A DNA stretch of 64,000 nt from Rhynchosporium graminicola (lineage: Eukaryota > Ascomycota > Leotiomycetes > Helotiales > Ploettnerulaceae), in the NCBI GenBank assembly GCA_900074885.1, contig FJUW01000043.1:310001-374000 (forward strand). Reading direction: 5' to 3'. The notes below the pieces were generated by a model. The model searched no databases, was not told the DNA's origin, and saw only the letters and a list, made by a program, of their open reading frames with translations. Position numbers and translations under genes: made by a program. Shown here in pieces: positions 14,101 through 27,300 of the stretch (position 1 is its first letter; the number at the start of each line of letters is the position of its first letter).

Positions 14101-15096
14101 TCTAGTTTATAATAGAGAAGAATATATATTACTATAATAAGAATTATAATTAGAAGCTAATACTATAAGAGGAGGATAAAGTTTACTTTCTACGAAAAAA
14201 TATTAATATATAGAGACTAAGTGATAAGCTAAACTATAAGAAACTTAGATTATTTAAAATTAAATAAGTTAAAGAACCTTTAAATTATAAACTCTAGTTA
14301 TTAGCTATAATAAAGAAGATATTCCTAATATTCTATATATCCTTATTAGAAAAAGTACTACTAAGAGTACTACTAGCCCCGAAGATATATACTAAACTAG
14401 TTAACTTACTTATAGAATATAATATAGAGGAATTACTAAACTATTAGTATAAATAAGGTATTATTAGATACTTAGTAAAATAGAAGAACTATTTATATTC
14501 AGAAAATATATAAGAACTTAAGGCGAGTTTCTACTGCTTAGTATTATTAGCTAGTTTCTATCGATAAAACTTAGATCTACTTAGAAAGGATTAGCTAAGT
14601 TAAAAAGTAACTTTACTATTAGGTTAGAAGGAAGCTCGAGGGGAAAGGAGGAAAGTAACCTTTCTACGATAGCTAACTTAATAGTAGGAAGAGGAAGCTA
14701 AGGAAGCTAGTTAGAGTATTTATCTGAATAAAGCTCAGGAGAAATAGAAGAATACTTTATTTTCTTAAGCTATTAGAATCGATAAACCTCTTTTAAGGGA
14801 AGCTATATAGTTAGATACTCTGAGGTATTATAGGATCTTTTCGCTCGAATATACTCAGAATAATAAGTTAATTCCTTAAGATCTAGAAAATAATTTCGAT
14901 ACTATTTCCGGTAAGAGGAATAAGTCTCTACTAGATAATTTAATTTTTTAATATATACTACGAGTATAATACGCTCTTTTATCTTCTTATAATTAGAAGA
15001 TAATATATTAGGAAAGGAAGTTAAAATCTAACTAATTATTAATATCTCTATTAGTATACTTAAGCGTAAGGATACGCTAAGATAAGAGGGGGATAG

Positions 15097-15602
15097 TATT
15101 ACAAACCTGGTAAAGTTCTTAGTACTAAAACTATCTTAGCACTAGAATACTAATAGTACTACTATATAGTATATACTAAACGGGTTTTAGTACTAAAGAG
15201 AGAGTTAGTACTATTAGAAGAATAATACTAATGCGGTTATAATATAAATTAGCGACTAGTACTATAAGCTTACTTATATTATAGTAATAATAATATTATA
15301 GTTATAAGTAATCTAGGATTATATAATAGAGTCTAGCTTAGTAGGAGTCTAGTAAATAGAGTCGGACTCTATATAAGGGACTCCCTAAGTAGAAGACTCC
15401 TAATAGAGGAGAAGGTTCTATATAAGACTAGTACTTCTACTATTAGATGGGAGCTTCGTGCTCAAATTCATATAGTAATTAATACTTACTTATAACGTCT
15501 TAATTCCAATTAAGAACCGAACTTCTTATTTACTTTACTTCATAGCTGATACTAACTAACGAGCCTATACACCGCGTACCAGTCAGAACCAGGAACGTTA
15601 TA
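15097..15602 (+). repeat. 3' LTR of Gypsy C1 (506 bp)
   Basis: Pairs with 6368-6873. It is preceded by a purine-rich tract (gataagagggggatag) and followed by the target duplication agcgc. Its outer right end, about 15530-15602, keeps CA/TG sites that are mutated in the left LTR. Confidence 0.93.
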
Positions 15603-18049
15603 AGCGCTTAATAGATACTAGACTTTAAGTAGATATTAAGAAGAGCGAATTCTATATTACTCGGACTAAATACCTTAGATATATTATTACTACTAACGGA
15701 ATCGAGCCAGATCCCGAGAAGGTAATACTATTAGTAAACTAGAAGTACCCCGAAACGATAATAGCTATGAAATCCTTCCTAGGATTCTATAGTTTCTATT
15801 ATTAATTTATTCGGAATTTCGGCCTTATTACTAAACCTCTCTCTATACTTACTCAGCTTATAGTACTATAGAATTTCACTAACGATTATAAGAAATCCTT
15901 CGACGAGCTACGATAATAGCTATTATTAGTATAGAAACTATACTATTTCGACCTAGACTTGCAGATTAAGCTAGGAACTAATACTTCTAATAATATAATA
16001 ACTAGAGTTATCTTCTAATTATATAAAAATAATTAGTAGTATCTAATTAGATTCTACTTCTATATTCTTAATAGATACGAACTAAACTAAGAGATCTATA
16101 ATAAGGAATTATACGCTATTATTAAGTCTTTCCGGAAATAGAGACCTAAACTTATATCGCTATAACGCTATACTAGCATATATATAGACTATTAATCCTT
16201 AGAATACTTTATAACTACTAAGGTTCTAACTAATAAATAAGCCAGATAGATAGAATTCTTATCTAACTTCAACTTTTAAATTATATATAAATTTAGTAAA
16301 AATAATACTAAAGCTAATATCCTTAGCTATAAGGAATAAGACCTAAGGATATAGGAATAGTAGAAACAGGATAATAGATCTCGGGTTTTACTACCTCTAG
16401 ACTATCTAGACTCTAAGATTAATACGGAATTAGCTAAATATTATATCGATTAAATTAGTTATCTATACTTAATATTACTAAGAACTAATATACTATCGGA
16501 ACCTGTATATAACTCTTTTGATTTAATCGAGAAACTATACTAATTCAACTGAAAATCGTTCTCTAATAAACGGAATATATTAGGAAATAGCTATACTATT
16601 AATAATAGCTTATTACTTTATAATAGTTATCTATACGTATAACGCCGCACCCTATTATATACTCGTTTAATTAGCGAAGTCTACGATTAAGTTTCCTCCG
16701 CTTATCTAAATACTTATAAGACTACTGAAATAATTTCTACTTATTATTACTAGAAAGGACTTATATCAGATATAAAATAATATACTTATAATTACCGCTC
16801 CTACTAGTACTCTTATCCGAAGCAGACGAAATAGTAAGCATTCCTCTACTTATTAATAGTGCTAAGCTACCTTATATAGTACTTAGCTATAGATTTTAAG
16901 GACTTCCCGCTTAATAACTAGAGGTTTATTTAATAAGATATTAGTATTTATTAACTGCCTAGGAAAGGACTCTATATTAGTATCGTGCTACTATAATATC
17001 GATACTCACGGGATAGCTATACTATTTATTTAATAAATATATCGTTTCGGATATACTCCTAAGTTAATTATATCTAACTGAGGAGCTTAGTTTATCTTAT
17101 CTTTCTAGTAAGAGTTTTACTATATAATTAGAGTTAAAGTTAAGCTCTCTATTTCCTTCTACTAGTAAACTAATAGATAAATAGAGATTATAAACTAGTA
17201 TATTAACTAACGCTTTAGACTTTTTATTAATTACTATTAGAGTAACTAAGGCGAACTACTACTAATAATAGATTACGCTTAAGTAACCCTACCTTACGAT
17301 TCTATTAGTATAGCGCTATATACTCTTAAATATAATATACTACTACGGAATAGCTAGGATTAGAAGTAACTTATCATATTAATACTATAAGAGAAGCTTA
17401 ATTATATTAATACTAAATCCTTAGCTAAACGTACTAAATCTATTATTAAGTTTATAAAAGCTAATATACTAGCTACTTAGTAAAAGATAAGCGCTATAAC
17501 TAATCCGAAATAGTATAATATTAACTAAGAAGTTAGAGATAAGATATTTCTCTCTATAAAGAACCTTAAGAATTACTAGCTAAGTAAAAAGCTATCTAGC
17601 CTCTAAGTAAGACTATACTAAGTCCTAGCTAAGATCGGATACTCCTATAAGCTAGATTTAACTTCTAGATCTCTAATATATAATATATTCGCCTCGGAAT
17701 TACTCTTTAAGGACTCGGACGACTTATTACTAAGCTAGGAGCTACTAAGTCTACCCCCGGAGATTATTACTAGTTAAGAAGAGTAGGAGTTATAAGACGT
17801 ACTTACTATATAGCTCTTAAGAAGTAATCTAAAGTATTAAGTTAGCTAGCTAAGCTATAATCCGGACTTAACTTAGTATAACGCTTCTAACTTAATAGGT
17901 ATTCTATATAAGCTTAGAGACTTCTATACTATTAACTTAAGTAAACTTAGACCTTTATATAAACTAGATTAATAGATTAAAGCTTAAGAAAATAGAATAG
18001 ATAACTATAGTTATTTAGAGGATAATAAGCTATTATAGATATTAGTATT

Positions 18050-19100
18050 AAAATTTATTACTAAGAATAATCTCCTAATTATAATCTATAATAGCGCTAT
18101 ATCTAAAACTCTACTTCCTCTATTACTTCTATTTTACTAGCTTTCTCTCCTAAGGTCTCCGGAGCTCCTAGTAAATCTGGAATACCTAGAACTAGAACTA
18201 TTATTTCTAACTCTTTATTTAAATTTACTAATATAGCTTAAGTAGCAGATTAAGTATAATAGCTAATCCTATAGGCTTTCTTCTTTAGAGAAGGCCTAGG
18301 AGTATCTAGATCTAACGCTATCTTAGAACTAGAAGGTAAATTCCTCTTTCCCTTAGTATTAGATATTATAGCTCTAAATATAGCTTTCTTTATAAATTCC
18401 CGTATAATAGTATTTAACTCCTTTATCTGCTTTAATACTGTTTATACTATTACCTTAGACTTTACTGAATCTACTATTAAAATATCTAAGTCTTATATTA
18501 TATTATTATTATACTAGTATCTAAGGGTTCTAGGATCTTAACTTATTACCTTAATAAACTCTAACTCCTTAAATACTTTCTCTATAGATTATCTTAAGGC
18601 TTAAGTCTCTACTAATTATATAGTAGTAATCTCTAACGTAGTAATAGGAGTAGCAGATTTCGCGAGACGATAAATCCGATTAATAGCCTTATAAGTAGCT
18701 ATAATACTACCCTGATTTAGCTCGGGATCCTTAGCTTTATCGCTTAGAAGTAAACCGGATAAGATAATATACTCTATATAAACGTAATCGAGTAACTATA
18801 ACGCGTTAGTATATATAACTATACTTAGGATCAGATAATTTATATACTTATAACTCCTTTTTAACGCTATATAATACTTATAAAGCTTAGAGTTAAGCTT
18901 ATTAAATAAATAGAGAAGTTCTAGAGTAAGAGTATTATTATACTTTAGCGTAAGGAAAGCGCGAATATATCGTAAGTAATATACTTAATACGCTACTAAA
19001 AGGGCATTAGCAGGAACTAGCAGAAGCACTAGAAGTATTAGCGTTATAGACCTGTGAAACCCTTATACCTTATCTAGAAAGTATCTCTAACTTTAAGGTA
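18050..19100 (-). pseudogene. Antisense ORF relic in the 3' tail of Gypsy B/D
   Basis: The tail between the chromodomain and the 3' LTR reads better on the minus strand. Around 18990-18780 the translation includes YLRYIRAFLTLKYNNTL, then LLYLFNKLNSKLYKYY, then SYKYINYL. The homologous tail of the inverted D copy (about 41800-42010) gives the same residues with few changes. Preservation of this frame in two separately RIPped copies suggests a real gene carried opposite to pol. I do not recognise the protein. Its boundaries are approximate. Confidence 0.5.
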
Positions 19101-19537
19101 AGTAACTTACTTATAAGAGGAGAGAGGTTAATTAGGTATAGTAGTACTATTATAGTATTAGTAAAGATAGCTACTCTAGTAACTATATTATAGTCTAGGG
19201 AGAGTAAACTTATAGTTTAAGTAGTTATCGAGGTTAAAGAAGAAAGGCCCTAATATTAATAAACCCCTTCCTTTATATACTCTACGCCTTACTTAAAGTC
19301 GACTCCCGCTATAAACAGATAAAGTAAATATAGTTCACTGCCTGATTTAGAAGCTATAACTAATATAGTATTATTATAGTAATGTAACTAGCTAGTACCT
19401 AATAAAGGATTTACTACTACTAAAGACTAGCTAGTACTAGTTACGCGAATATCGACGAAAACAGTTATAATAAAGACCGATTATATAAACTATAACCTTA
19501 TAAGCTTAGGGTTAAGCTCTTCTTAGGGGGAGAGTAA

Positions 19538-19816
19538 TATAACGATAGCTTACCTGAATATTATATAAGGAGAAGGATAGATACTAGGGCCTAAGTTCAT
19601 AGGTATTATAAGTATCCCGGTATAACTAGTATCCGACTTAGTATAGTATCAGACTAGTACCGGTATATATATATAAAGGGCTTCGTACTTCATATCTCTC
19701 CTCTTCCTTTTCCTCGTCTTCTTATTTCCTTTGTAGTAGACTATATAAGATCGCTCTTAGCCTCCCTACTTATTTTATTCTTGCTCGTATACCGCCTCGA
19801 GTCTTATGTCGTTACA
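19538..19816 (+). repeat. 3' LTR of Gypsy B/D (LTR-D, 279 bp)
   Basis: Begins TATAACGATAGC (from TGTAACGA) and ends TATGTCGTTACA. It is preceded by a polypurine tract (agggggagag). Reverse-complement copies occur at 22495-22763 and, as a split solo LTR, at 24007-24202 plus 30942-31002. The following bases do not repeat the preceding five, consistent with one end of a larger element. Confidence 0.85.
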
Positions 19817-22494
19817 AAGTATTAGCTAGAATTCGATAAACTTCTACTAAGCGCTAAAAGAGAGAGCTAAGAAAATAATATAAAGATAAGTTACTTCTGG
19901 AATATATTTTCAAACTCTATTCGAATATATAGAGCTTCTATAATTAAGACTATAGTTTACTACGAGTTTACCGAGGAGATAGAATAAATTATAACTAACC
20001 TCGAAGAGATAGATTAGTTTAAAGTATCGAATAAGAAGTAGAATAATGAGAATAAAGACTTTAAGACAAATATATTAGATTATTTATATCCATAGAAAGC
20101 TCTTATAAAAGCTAAGGTTAATACTAATAAGGATATAATAATAATATTAGCGCGTATAGCAGGAAACTAAGAAAGAAATAATAGAGCTTATAATAACTTT
20201 AGCGGAAAAGAAAGAGCTAAATAGATGAATATAGCTAAACTAGAAAGACGCTATAAGAAAAAGCTCTATTTCTACTATAAAGTATCTAAGTATCGTATTT
20301 ATAATCACTTATACGCTTTAATAGTAAAACTTACTATAATTAATATAATAAGACTATTATTAGAGGATAATAATAACGCGTTAGATCTTACTCTTGTAGA
20401 GCTAGGAAAAGACTAACTCTCTCTTAAAGTTAAGGGCTAGAAGTAAATAAAGTATTAGTAAAAGGATAAGGTAACTTAAAAGAGCTTATAAATATAAATC
20501 TTATATATATAGATATAATCCTTTAAGAAATATATAGAATATTTACTCTTATTAATAAAAGATATTAGTATTATATTATAATAAATAAAGATTTTATAGA
20601 AAGTCTAAGTCTTATATATATAAGCTATAGAACTCGCGAGATAAAGAGCGCTTTAAAAGCTATATAGAACTTAAGAACTAAAGAAATAGTCGAGTTCTAT
20701 ATGAAAATCGTAGAGTTTAGTTAAAAGGTCTATATATATATAGTATTAAGACTAGCTTTTCTATTAATCTTAAAGAACTTATAGAAAGTATAAAATAAGA
20801 TTAAGATAATACTTAAAAAATAATAATATTATAGCTTAGTAAATAAATAGATAATAGAAGGATACTACTATTACTTATATATAGATAATAGTAATTATAA
20901 CTTAGTATCTACTATAATATTAGAAGATCTAAAGATAGCTCTTTAAGATAAAGGAGAGCTAAACTTAGACTAACTTAAAAGTATTCTCTCTCTAGAGATT
21001 TAAGATATAGCTTTACTCTTTTCTAAGTAAGAAGTAGAGAAACTAGCTCTCTATTAACTAGATATTAATTATTAAATCGATATCTATAAATAACTAGATA
21101 AGTCCCTTACGACTTTAGTATAAGGTCCGCTATATAATATATCTAAAGATAAGTTACTAATACTAAGAAAGTTATTAAATAGCTTCTTAGAAAAAATATA
21201 TATATATTCTAGTGCTTTAGAAGTAATAGCTCTTATCCTTTTTATATAGAAACCCGAGGGAGATCTAAGGTTTTATTACGATTACTAAGCTCTAAACGCT
21301 ATTACGAAGCTAGATTAGTATCTTTTATTATTAATACTAAAGACCTTATAGAGCCTTACGAGTACTAAGTAGCTTACGAAAGTAGATATAGTTTTAGTAT
21401 TTTATTAAATATATATAGTATTAGGTTATAGGTATAAAATAGCTTTCTATATAAGGTTCAGATCTTTTAAATAGCTTATATATCCTTTCGGATTATTAGA
21501 AGCTCTAGCTAGTTTCTAGTATTATATTAATAGTTTATTAAGAGAGTAATTAGATAACTTTACTTTAGCTTATATAGATAATATAATTATTTACTTAAAT
21601 AGCTCTAAGGAAGACTACTTCGAAAAGTTCCGAACTATTCTCTATAAGCTTTAGGATAATAGATTATACTTAGACCCTAAGAAGAGCGAGTTTACTTATA
21701 AGAAGCTTAAATATCTAGGATTTATTATATATATCGATAGGAAAAGTATAAGCTCTAATCTAGAAAAAGTAATAGTAATTAAGAAGTAAGTATAATCTAA
21801 AACTTAGAAAGACATGTAACGCTTCTTAGGATTTATAAACTTCTATCGAATATTTATAGCGAACTACTTAAAGCTAATAGCGCTTTTAATAATATTAATA
21901 GAAAAGGGTTAATTATTCTCTTAGAGAAAACTAAAAGGGAAAGTATTTTAAGGCTTTAATAGAGAAGTTTTATAACGCTTTAGTACTTATATACTAGGAT
22001 CCGAGACTTTAGATATTCTTAGAGACTAATTATAATAGATTCGTAATAGGAAGCGCGCTCCTTTAAGAAAAGAATAAAGTCTAACGACTAGTAAGCTTCT
22101 TCGCTTAGAAATTAAATAAATCTAAAATTAATTATAATATCTATAATAAGAAGATACTAAAAGTAATTACTTACTTAAAATTCTAAGCTCTTAAGTTAAA
22201 AGTATATAGCTTCTTTAGAGTTTAGATAGATTATAAGAACCTTGAATACTTTATAACTAAGCGATAGCTATTAGAGCGTTAGATATACTAGTATAAGACT
22301 TTAGTACTATTCTAGTTTACCTTAGTATATAAGCTAGGATCTAAAGCTAATATCTTAGATACCTTATTATAGAAGAAGTAAGATATATTAAGAGCGAGTA
22401 ATATAAATTCGAGGTTCTATAAGTTTTTAGACTTAGAACGCGTAGTAAACTAACTAGCTCTAGAAAGGAAAAATAAAGTAAGAGTAGTAACTAT
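19817..22494 (+). mobile_element. Fragment of an older Gypsy E copy
   Basis: Aligns with Gypsy E from about 25025 to 27700. It begins inside gag, contains the zinc-knuckle region (about 20240-20310, knuckle Cys now Tyr), and continues through reverse transcriptase (about 21100-21800, VDIVLVFY and YIDNIIIY) and RNase H. Both ends are cut exactly at D LTRs, which face each other in inverted orientation. The simplest reading is that this older E copy was the target of two D insertions. Confidence 0.8.
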
Positions 22495-23088
22495 TATAAC
22501 GACACAAGACTTAAGGCGGTATACGAGCAGGGATAAAATAAGTAGGGAGGCTAGGAGCGATCTTATATAGTCTATTACTAAGGAAATAAGAAGATAAGAA
22601 AGAAAGAAGAAAGGAGATAGAGTATAAGGTACCTTATATATATACGCCAGTACTAGTCCGATATTATATCGAGTTAGCTACTAGTTATATCGAGATACCT
22701 ATAAACTTAGGTTCTAGTACTTATCTTTCTTCTTATATAACCTTCAGGTAAGCTATTATTATATTACCCCCCCCCCTTAAGAAGAGCTTAACCCTAAGCT
22801 CAGAAGGTTCTTATTTATACTAGAAATTAGTATTATTATAACTATTTTTATTAAGGTTCGCATAATAGATACTAGCAGCTATTTAATAATAGTAATTTCT
22901 TTAATAGTAACTAGCTAGTTATATTATAATAATAATATTATATTAGTTATAGCTTCTAAATTAAGTAGTAAGTTATATTTACTTTATCTATTTATAATAG
23001 GAAGCGAGTTTAAGTAGAGTATAAAGTATATAAAGGAAGGAGTTTATAAATATTAGATCTATTATCTTTTCAATTAAAATAACTACTC
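22495..23088 (-). mobile_element. 3' end of an inverted Gypsy D copy (LTR plus tail)
   Basis: The LTR is 22495-22763 in reverse orientation, followed by a run of ten C at 22767-22776 (a G10 polypurine tract on the coding strand) and the D tail. The tail matches 19260-19537 reversed. It is broken at 23088 by element F and resumes at 41394. The 5' part of the element is not identifiable. Confidence 0.8.
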
Positions 23089-23291
23089 TGTGACGGCGCA
23101 TGGTATACGTGGCAGATACGGGCCAGTATCGGTGCCTTAGGCATACCCTCCTTGTATATATAGAGGTACAGACTCCTTCAGAGCTCTGTATCTTTCTGTT
23201 TCCTTCGTACTAGACTATTAAGAATCGTTCTTAACCTCCCTACTTATTTTATTACTGCTCGTATACTATCTAGAGCCCTTATATCGTTATA
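23089..23291 (+). repeat. 5' LTR of element F (about 203 bp)
   Basis: Matches the reassembled 3' copy 32081-32098 plus 41202-41388. The outer part, 23089-23220, keeps CA/TG whereas the 3' copy is TA-converted. Confidence 0.8.
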
Positions 23292-24202
23292 TTAAATAGA
23301 AAGATTAAGACCGCCGGAGAAAGTATTAAATAATATCTCACCTAGAAAGCTCGATTACAGACGAACTCTTTAACCTCTTTATTAAGTATTCTATTATCTT
23401 TATTACTTTAATATAGTTTCGGCGTATATACGTACCTATCTCGATTACGTATATAACTCTCTGATTCGATAGTTAGGCTTTTAAAAGAGCTAAGATTTCG
23501 GAGATCTCTTAGATAGCTAGAGATTTGGGTATAATCGACGCTCAGAAGCACTAGCTTTACGAGTTACTCTCGGATACTCGAATTACCCTTCTTATATAGA
23601 GTTATAATAGATGAATTTTAGGTGGAAACTTCCCTTAAGGCCTTAAAACTTTATTATCTCCTTATCTGACTTTAACCTTCTGAAAGTAGCTCTAATAGCG
23701 AAAAACCTTACTTTTAGGCTAGGACGAAGTAGCTTATTATTCTAGCGGAAATTGCCGGAATTCGACTTATAATTCCTATACCCCGGTATAATTTATCTCC
23801 CTCAGCAGAATCGACCTCCCTTTACTAGGACCTTTAATTTAATACTCCCTATATCTACTTAACTAAGATATCTAACTTCTCCTTAATCTTATAGCTTCTT
23901 CAGAGTTCGATTTGGACTTTCGCTTCTTCTATAACTTTCAAATATTCTATTACTTTCGCTTAGCCTCGCTTATCTAATACCTCCTAAGAAGGCTCAGCTA
24001 GCTCCTTGTAACGATACAAGACTCGAGGCGGTATACAAGCAAGAATAAATAAGTAGGGAGGCCAAGAGCGATCTTATATGATCTACTACTAAGGAAACAA
24101 AAAGATAAGGAAGGAAGAAGAAGAGAGATGGAGTGCAAGGCACCTTATATACATATGCCGATACTGTACCGGGTCGAATACTAGTCATGCCGGGATACCT
24201 GT

Positions 24203-24370
24203 TGTAAGGGGCGAGCCCCAGGATTAAGCACCGGCGATACCTGTGCTTACTAAGCTTAGCGGCACTTGCATGTTTTCCTTCGGAGCTAGGCTAGAACCTA
24301 ACTCTCTCTTGTATCGAACTTCTTAAATACTATACTTAACTATCTGTATACGTATTACTTACTTATAATA
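24203..24370 (+). repeat. 5' LTR of Gypsy E (168 bp)
   Basis: Starts TGTAAGGGGCGAGCCCC and pairs with 30769-30936. The outer left half is un-RIPped while the same half of the 3' LTR is TA-converted. Confidence 0.9.
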
Positions 24371-27300
24371 TTAAGTTCGATTAAAATAAGCCGACCTAAT
24401 CCTATAGTATTTATACCGGATACTAAAATAGACTTATTAGGAAATATAAGCTCTTAATAAGAGGACTCTAATAACGAACTATAGCGTATTATATAAGAGA
24501 TATATAAGCGCTAGCTCCTAATAGAGACCGAGCTAGTAAATACGCGTATTGCTTTAGAGGCGTTAGAAGCTAAAAGACTTAGATAAGCGCTTAGATCTAA
24601 TAATACTAAAGACTTATCGTCTTCGAGTGCCTTAATAAAAACTCTTATCGAGTCTCTCGTAGCGTCTTAGTTAAGCTCTAATAGAGAACTATTAGGCTCT
24701 AGTAGATAGATACCTCCTATCTAGGATAGATATATAGATACCTTTCGAGATTATCTCCTAAGACTAAGAAGTTCTTATTATATATACTCTACTTAAAAGC
24801 TATCTCTCTCTGCTAACTATTACTAGGATACTATTTATAATACTCTCTTATAGCGCGAATAAGCTTATATATAATACTTCTAGGAGAGAGGAAGCCCGAT
24901 AGATAATAAGGATCCCGAAGCTTTCTTCGCATAGCTTAATAAAATATTCGCAGATAGTAATAAGCGAGCTAAAGCCCTCGAATAGCTTACGAATATAAAG
25001 TACTCTATAGGATAGCCCTAGTATAAGCACTAGCTAGAATTCGACGAACTCCTACTAAGCGCTAGAGGAGAGAGCTAAGAAAATAATATAAAGATAAGTT
25101 ACCTCCGAAATACGTTTTTAAATCCTATCCGAATATATATAGCTTTTATAGCTAAGACTATAGATTACTACGAATTTACTAAGGAAGTAGAACAGATTAT
25201 AACTAACCTCGAAGAGACAGATTAATTTAAAGTATCGAATAAGAGGTAGAATAATAAGAATAAGAACTCTAGAATAAATATAGTAGATTATATATATCCT
25301 TAGAAGGCTCTTATAAAAGCTAAGGTTAACGCTAATAAAGATATAGTAATAGTACTAGCGCGTATAGTAAGAAACCGAGAAAGGAATAGCAGAGCTTATA
25401 ATAATTCTAGTAGTAAATAAAAAGCTGAATAAGTAGATATAGCCGAATAAGAGAGACGCTATAAGAAAAAGCTCTATTTCTGCTATAGAGTATCCGGGTA
25501 CTATATCTATAATTACTTATACGCCTTAGTAATATAACTTACTACGATTAATACAATAAGACTATTACTAAAGGATAATAATAACATATTAGACCTTACT
25601 CTTTTAGAGTTAGAAAAAGACCAACTCTCTCTTAAAGTTAGGAGCTAAGAGTAGATAAAGTATTAGTAAAAAGATAGAGTAAATTCAAAGAGCTTATAAA
25701 CAGAAACCTTATATATATAGATATAGTCCTTTAAGAAACGTTTAGAATATTTACTCTTATTAACAAAAGATACTAGTACTATACTATAATAAATAAAGAC
25801 CTTATAGAAGGTCTCGGTCTTATATATATAAGCTATAGAACCCGCGAGATAAAGAGCGCTTCAAAAGCTATACGGAACTTAAGAACTAAAGAAGTAGTCG
25901 AGTTCTAAATGAAAATCATAAGGTTCGACTAAAAAGTCTACGTATATATAATACTAAAACTAGCTTTTCTATTAATCTTAAGGAACTTATAGAAAGCGTA
26001 AAATAAGATCAGGATAATACCTAAAAAATAATAGTATTATTATAGCTTAGTAAAGAAATAAGTAATAGAAGAATATAACTACTACTTATATATAGATAAT
26101 AGTAATTATACCTCAGTATCTACTATAATATTAGAAGATATAAAGATAGCCCTTTAGGATAAAGAAGAGCTAACTCTAGACTAACTTAAAAATATTCTCT
26201 CTCTAGAGATTTAAGATATAGCTCCGCTCTTTTCTAAGTAAGAAGTAAAGAAACTAGCTCCCTATCGACCGGGTATCGACTATCGAATCGATATCCGCGA
26301 ATAATTAGATAAGTCCTCTACTATCTTATTATAGGGTCCGCTATATAGTATATTTAAAGATAAATTACTAGCGCTAAGAAAGTTATTAAATAACTTCTTA
26401 GAAAAAAGATATATCCGGCTTAATACTTTAGAAGTAGTAGCTCTTATCCTTTTTATATAGAAACCCGAGGGAGGTCTAAGGTTCTACTATAACTACTAAG
26501 CGCTAAACGCTATTATGAAGCTAGACTAGTACCTTTTACTATTAATACTAGAGACCTTACGGAACCTCACGAGTACTAAATAGCTTACGAAAGTAGATAT
26601 AGTTTCGGTATGTTATTAAATACGTATAATATCAGGTTATAAGTATAAAATAGCCTTTCGTATAAGATTTAGGTCTTTTAAATAGCTCGTATATCCTTTT
26701 AGATTATTAGGAGCTCTAGCGAGTTTCTAGCGGTATATTAATAGTTTATTAAAGGAATAATTAGACGACTTTACCTTAGCTTATATAGATAATATATTTA
26801 TTTACTCGAATAGCTCTAGAGAAGACCACTTCGAAAAGATATAAACTATTCTCCGTAAGCTTTAGGATAGTAGATTATACTTAGATCCCGGAAAGAGCGA
26901 GTTCGCTCGTAAGAAGCTTAAATATCTAGGATTTATTATATATATTAATAGAAAAAGCGTAAGTCCTAATCTAGAAAAAGTAATAGTAATTAAGAACTAA
27001 GTATAACCTAAGACCTAAAAAGAGATATAATATTTCTTAGGATTTATAAACTTCTACTAAATATTTATAGCGAACTACTTAAAGCTAGCTGCGCTCTTAA
27101 TAGTATTAATAGGGAAAGGTCGCTTATTCTCCTAAGGAAAACTAGAGGAGAAAGTATTTAAGACTTTAATAAAGAAGTTTTATAAAGCTCTAGTACTTAT
27201 ATACTAGGATCTAAGACTTTAGATATTCTTAGAGATCGATTATAATAGATTCGCAATAGGAGGCGCTCTCCTATAAGAAAAAAATAGAGTCTAATAACTA

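Larger units (their letters stand above)
6368..15602 (+). mobile_element. Full-length chromodomain Gypsy C1
   Basis: A complete LTR element with 506-bp LTRs at both ends and a perfect TSD agcgc (6363-6367 and 15603-15607). Reading through RIP stops shows gag (about 6900-8560, with a decayed CCHC knuckle near 7745-7795), aspartic protease (11175-11470, ALIDSEA for ALIDSGA), reverse transcriptase (11850-12500), RNase H, integrase (about 13330-14050) and a chromodomain (about 14390-14510, RYLVKQKNYLYSENI). The polypurine tract is at 15081-15096. Two later insertions interrupt it: a pogo-like transposon (8568-11020) and a 125-bp element (11045-11169). Chromodomain Gypsy elements are known to target heterochromatin. 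The coding capacity is destroyed. Confidence 0.93.
5567..19816 (+). mobile_element. Gypsy B (family D), plus strand, split by Gypsy C1
   Basis: Two pieces, 5567-6367 and 15603-19816, are separated by Gypsy C1. The first piece reads as reverse transcriptase (FVSLILFIKKADRGLR, VFTKLDIY, DNILIYSE) and the frame resumes after C1 with DIKKSEFY and FLGF. RNase H follows, then integrase (about 16640-17330, ending in the YNASNLIG-type tail) and a chromodomain at about 17765-17960. A 1.57-kb non-pol tail, a polypurine tract near 19520-19537 and LTR 19538-19816 close the element. The 5' end was lost at the Gypsy A insertion. I infer that B and the D LTR are one element from continuity and absence of a junction; this is likely but not proven. 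Confidence 0.75.

Noticed and set aside
20225..20416. 63-codon ORF as an independent gene
   Set aside because: It is the zinc-knuckle region of gag in the Gypsy E fragment; the aligned copy near 25440-25620 shows the same frame with stops.
23994..24188. 64-codon minus-strand ORF
   Set aside because: It lies in the solo LTR-D, open only because this LTR half escaped RIP.
24848..25030. 60-codon minus-strand ORF
   Set aside because: It is antisense to Gypsy E gag, with no independent support.
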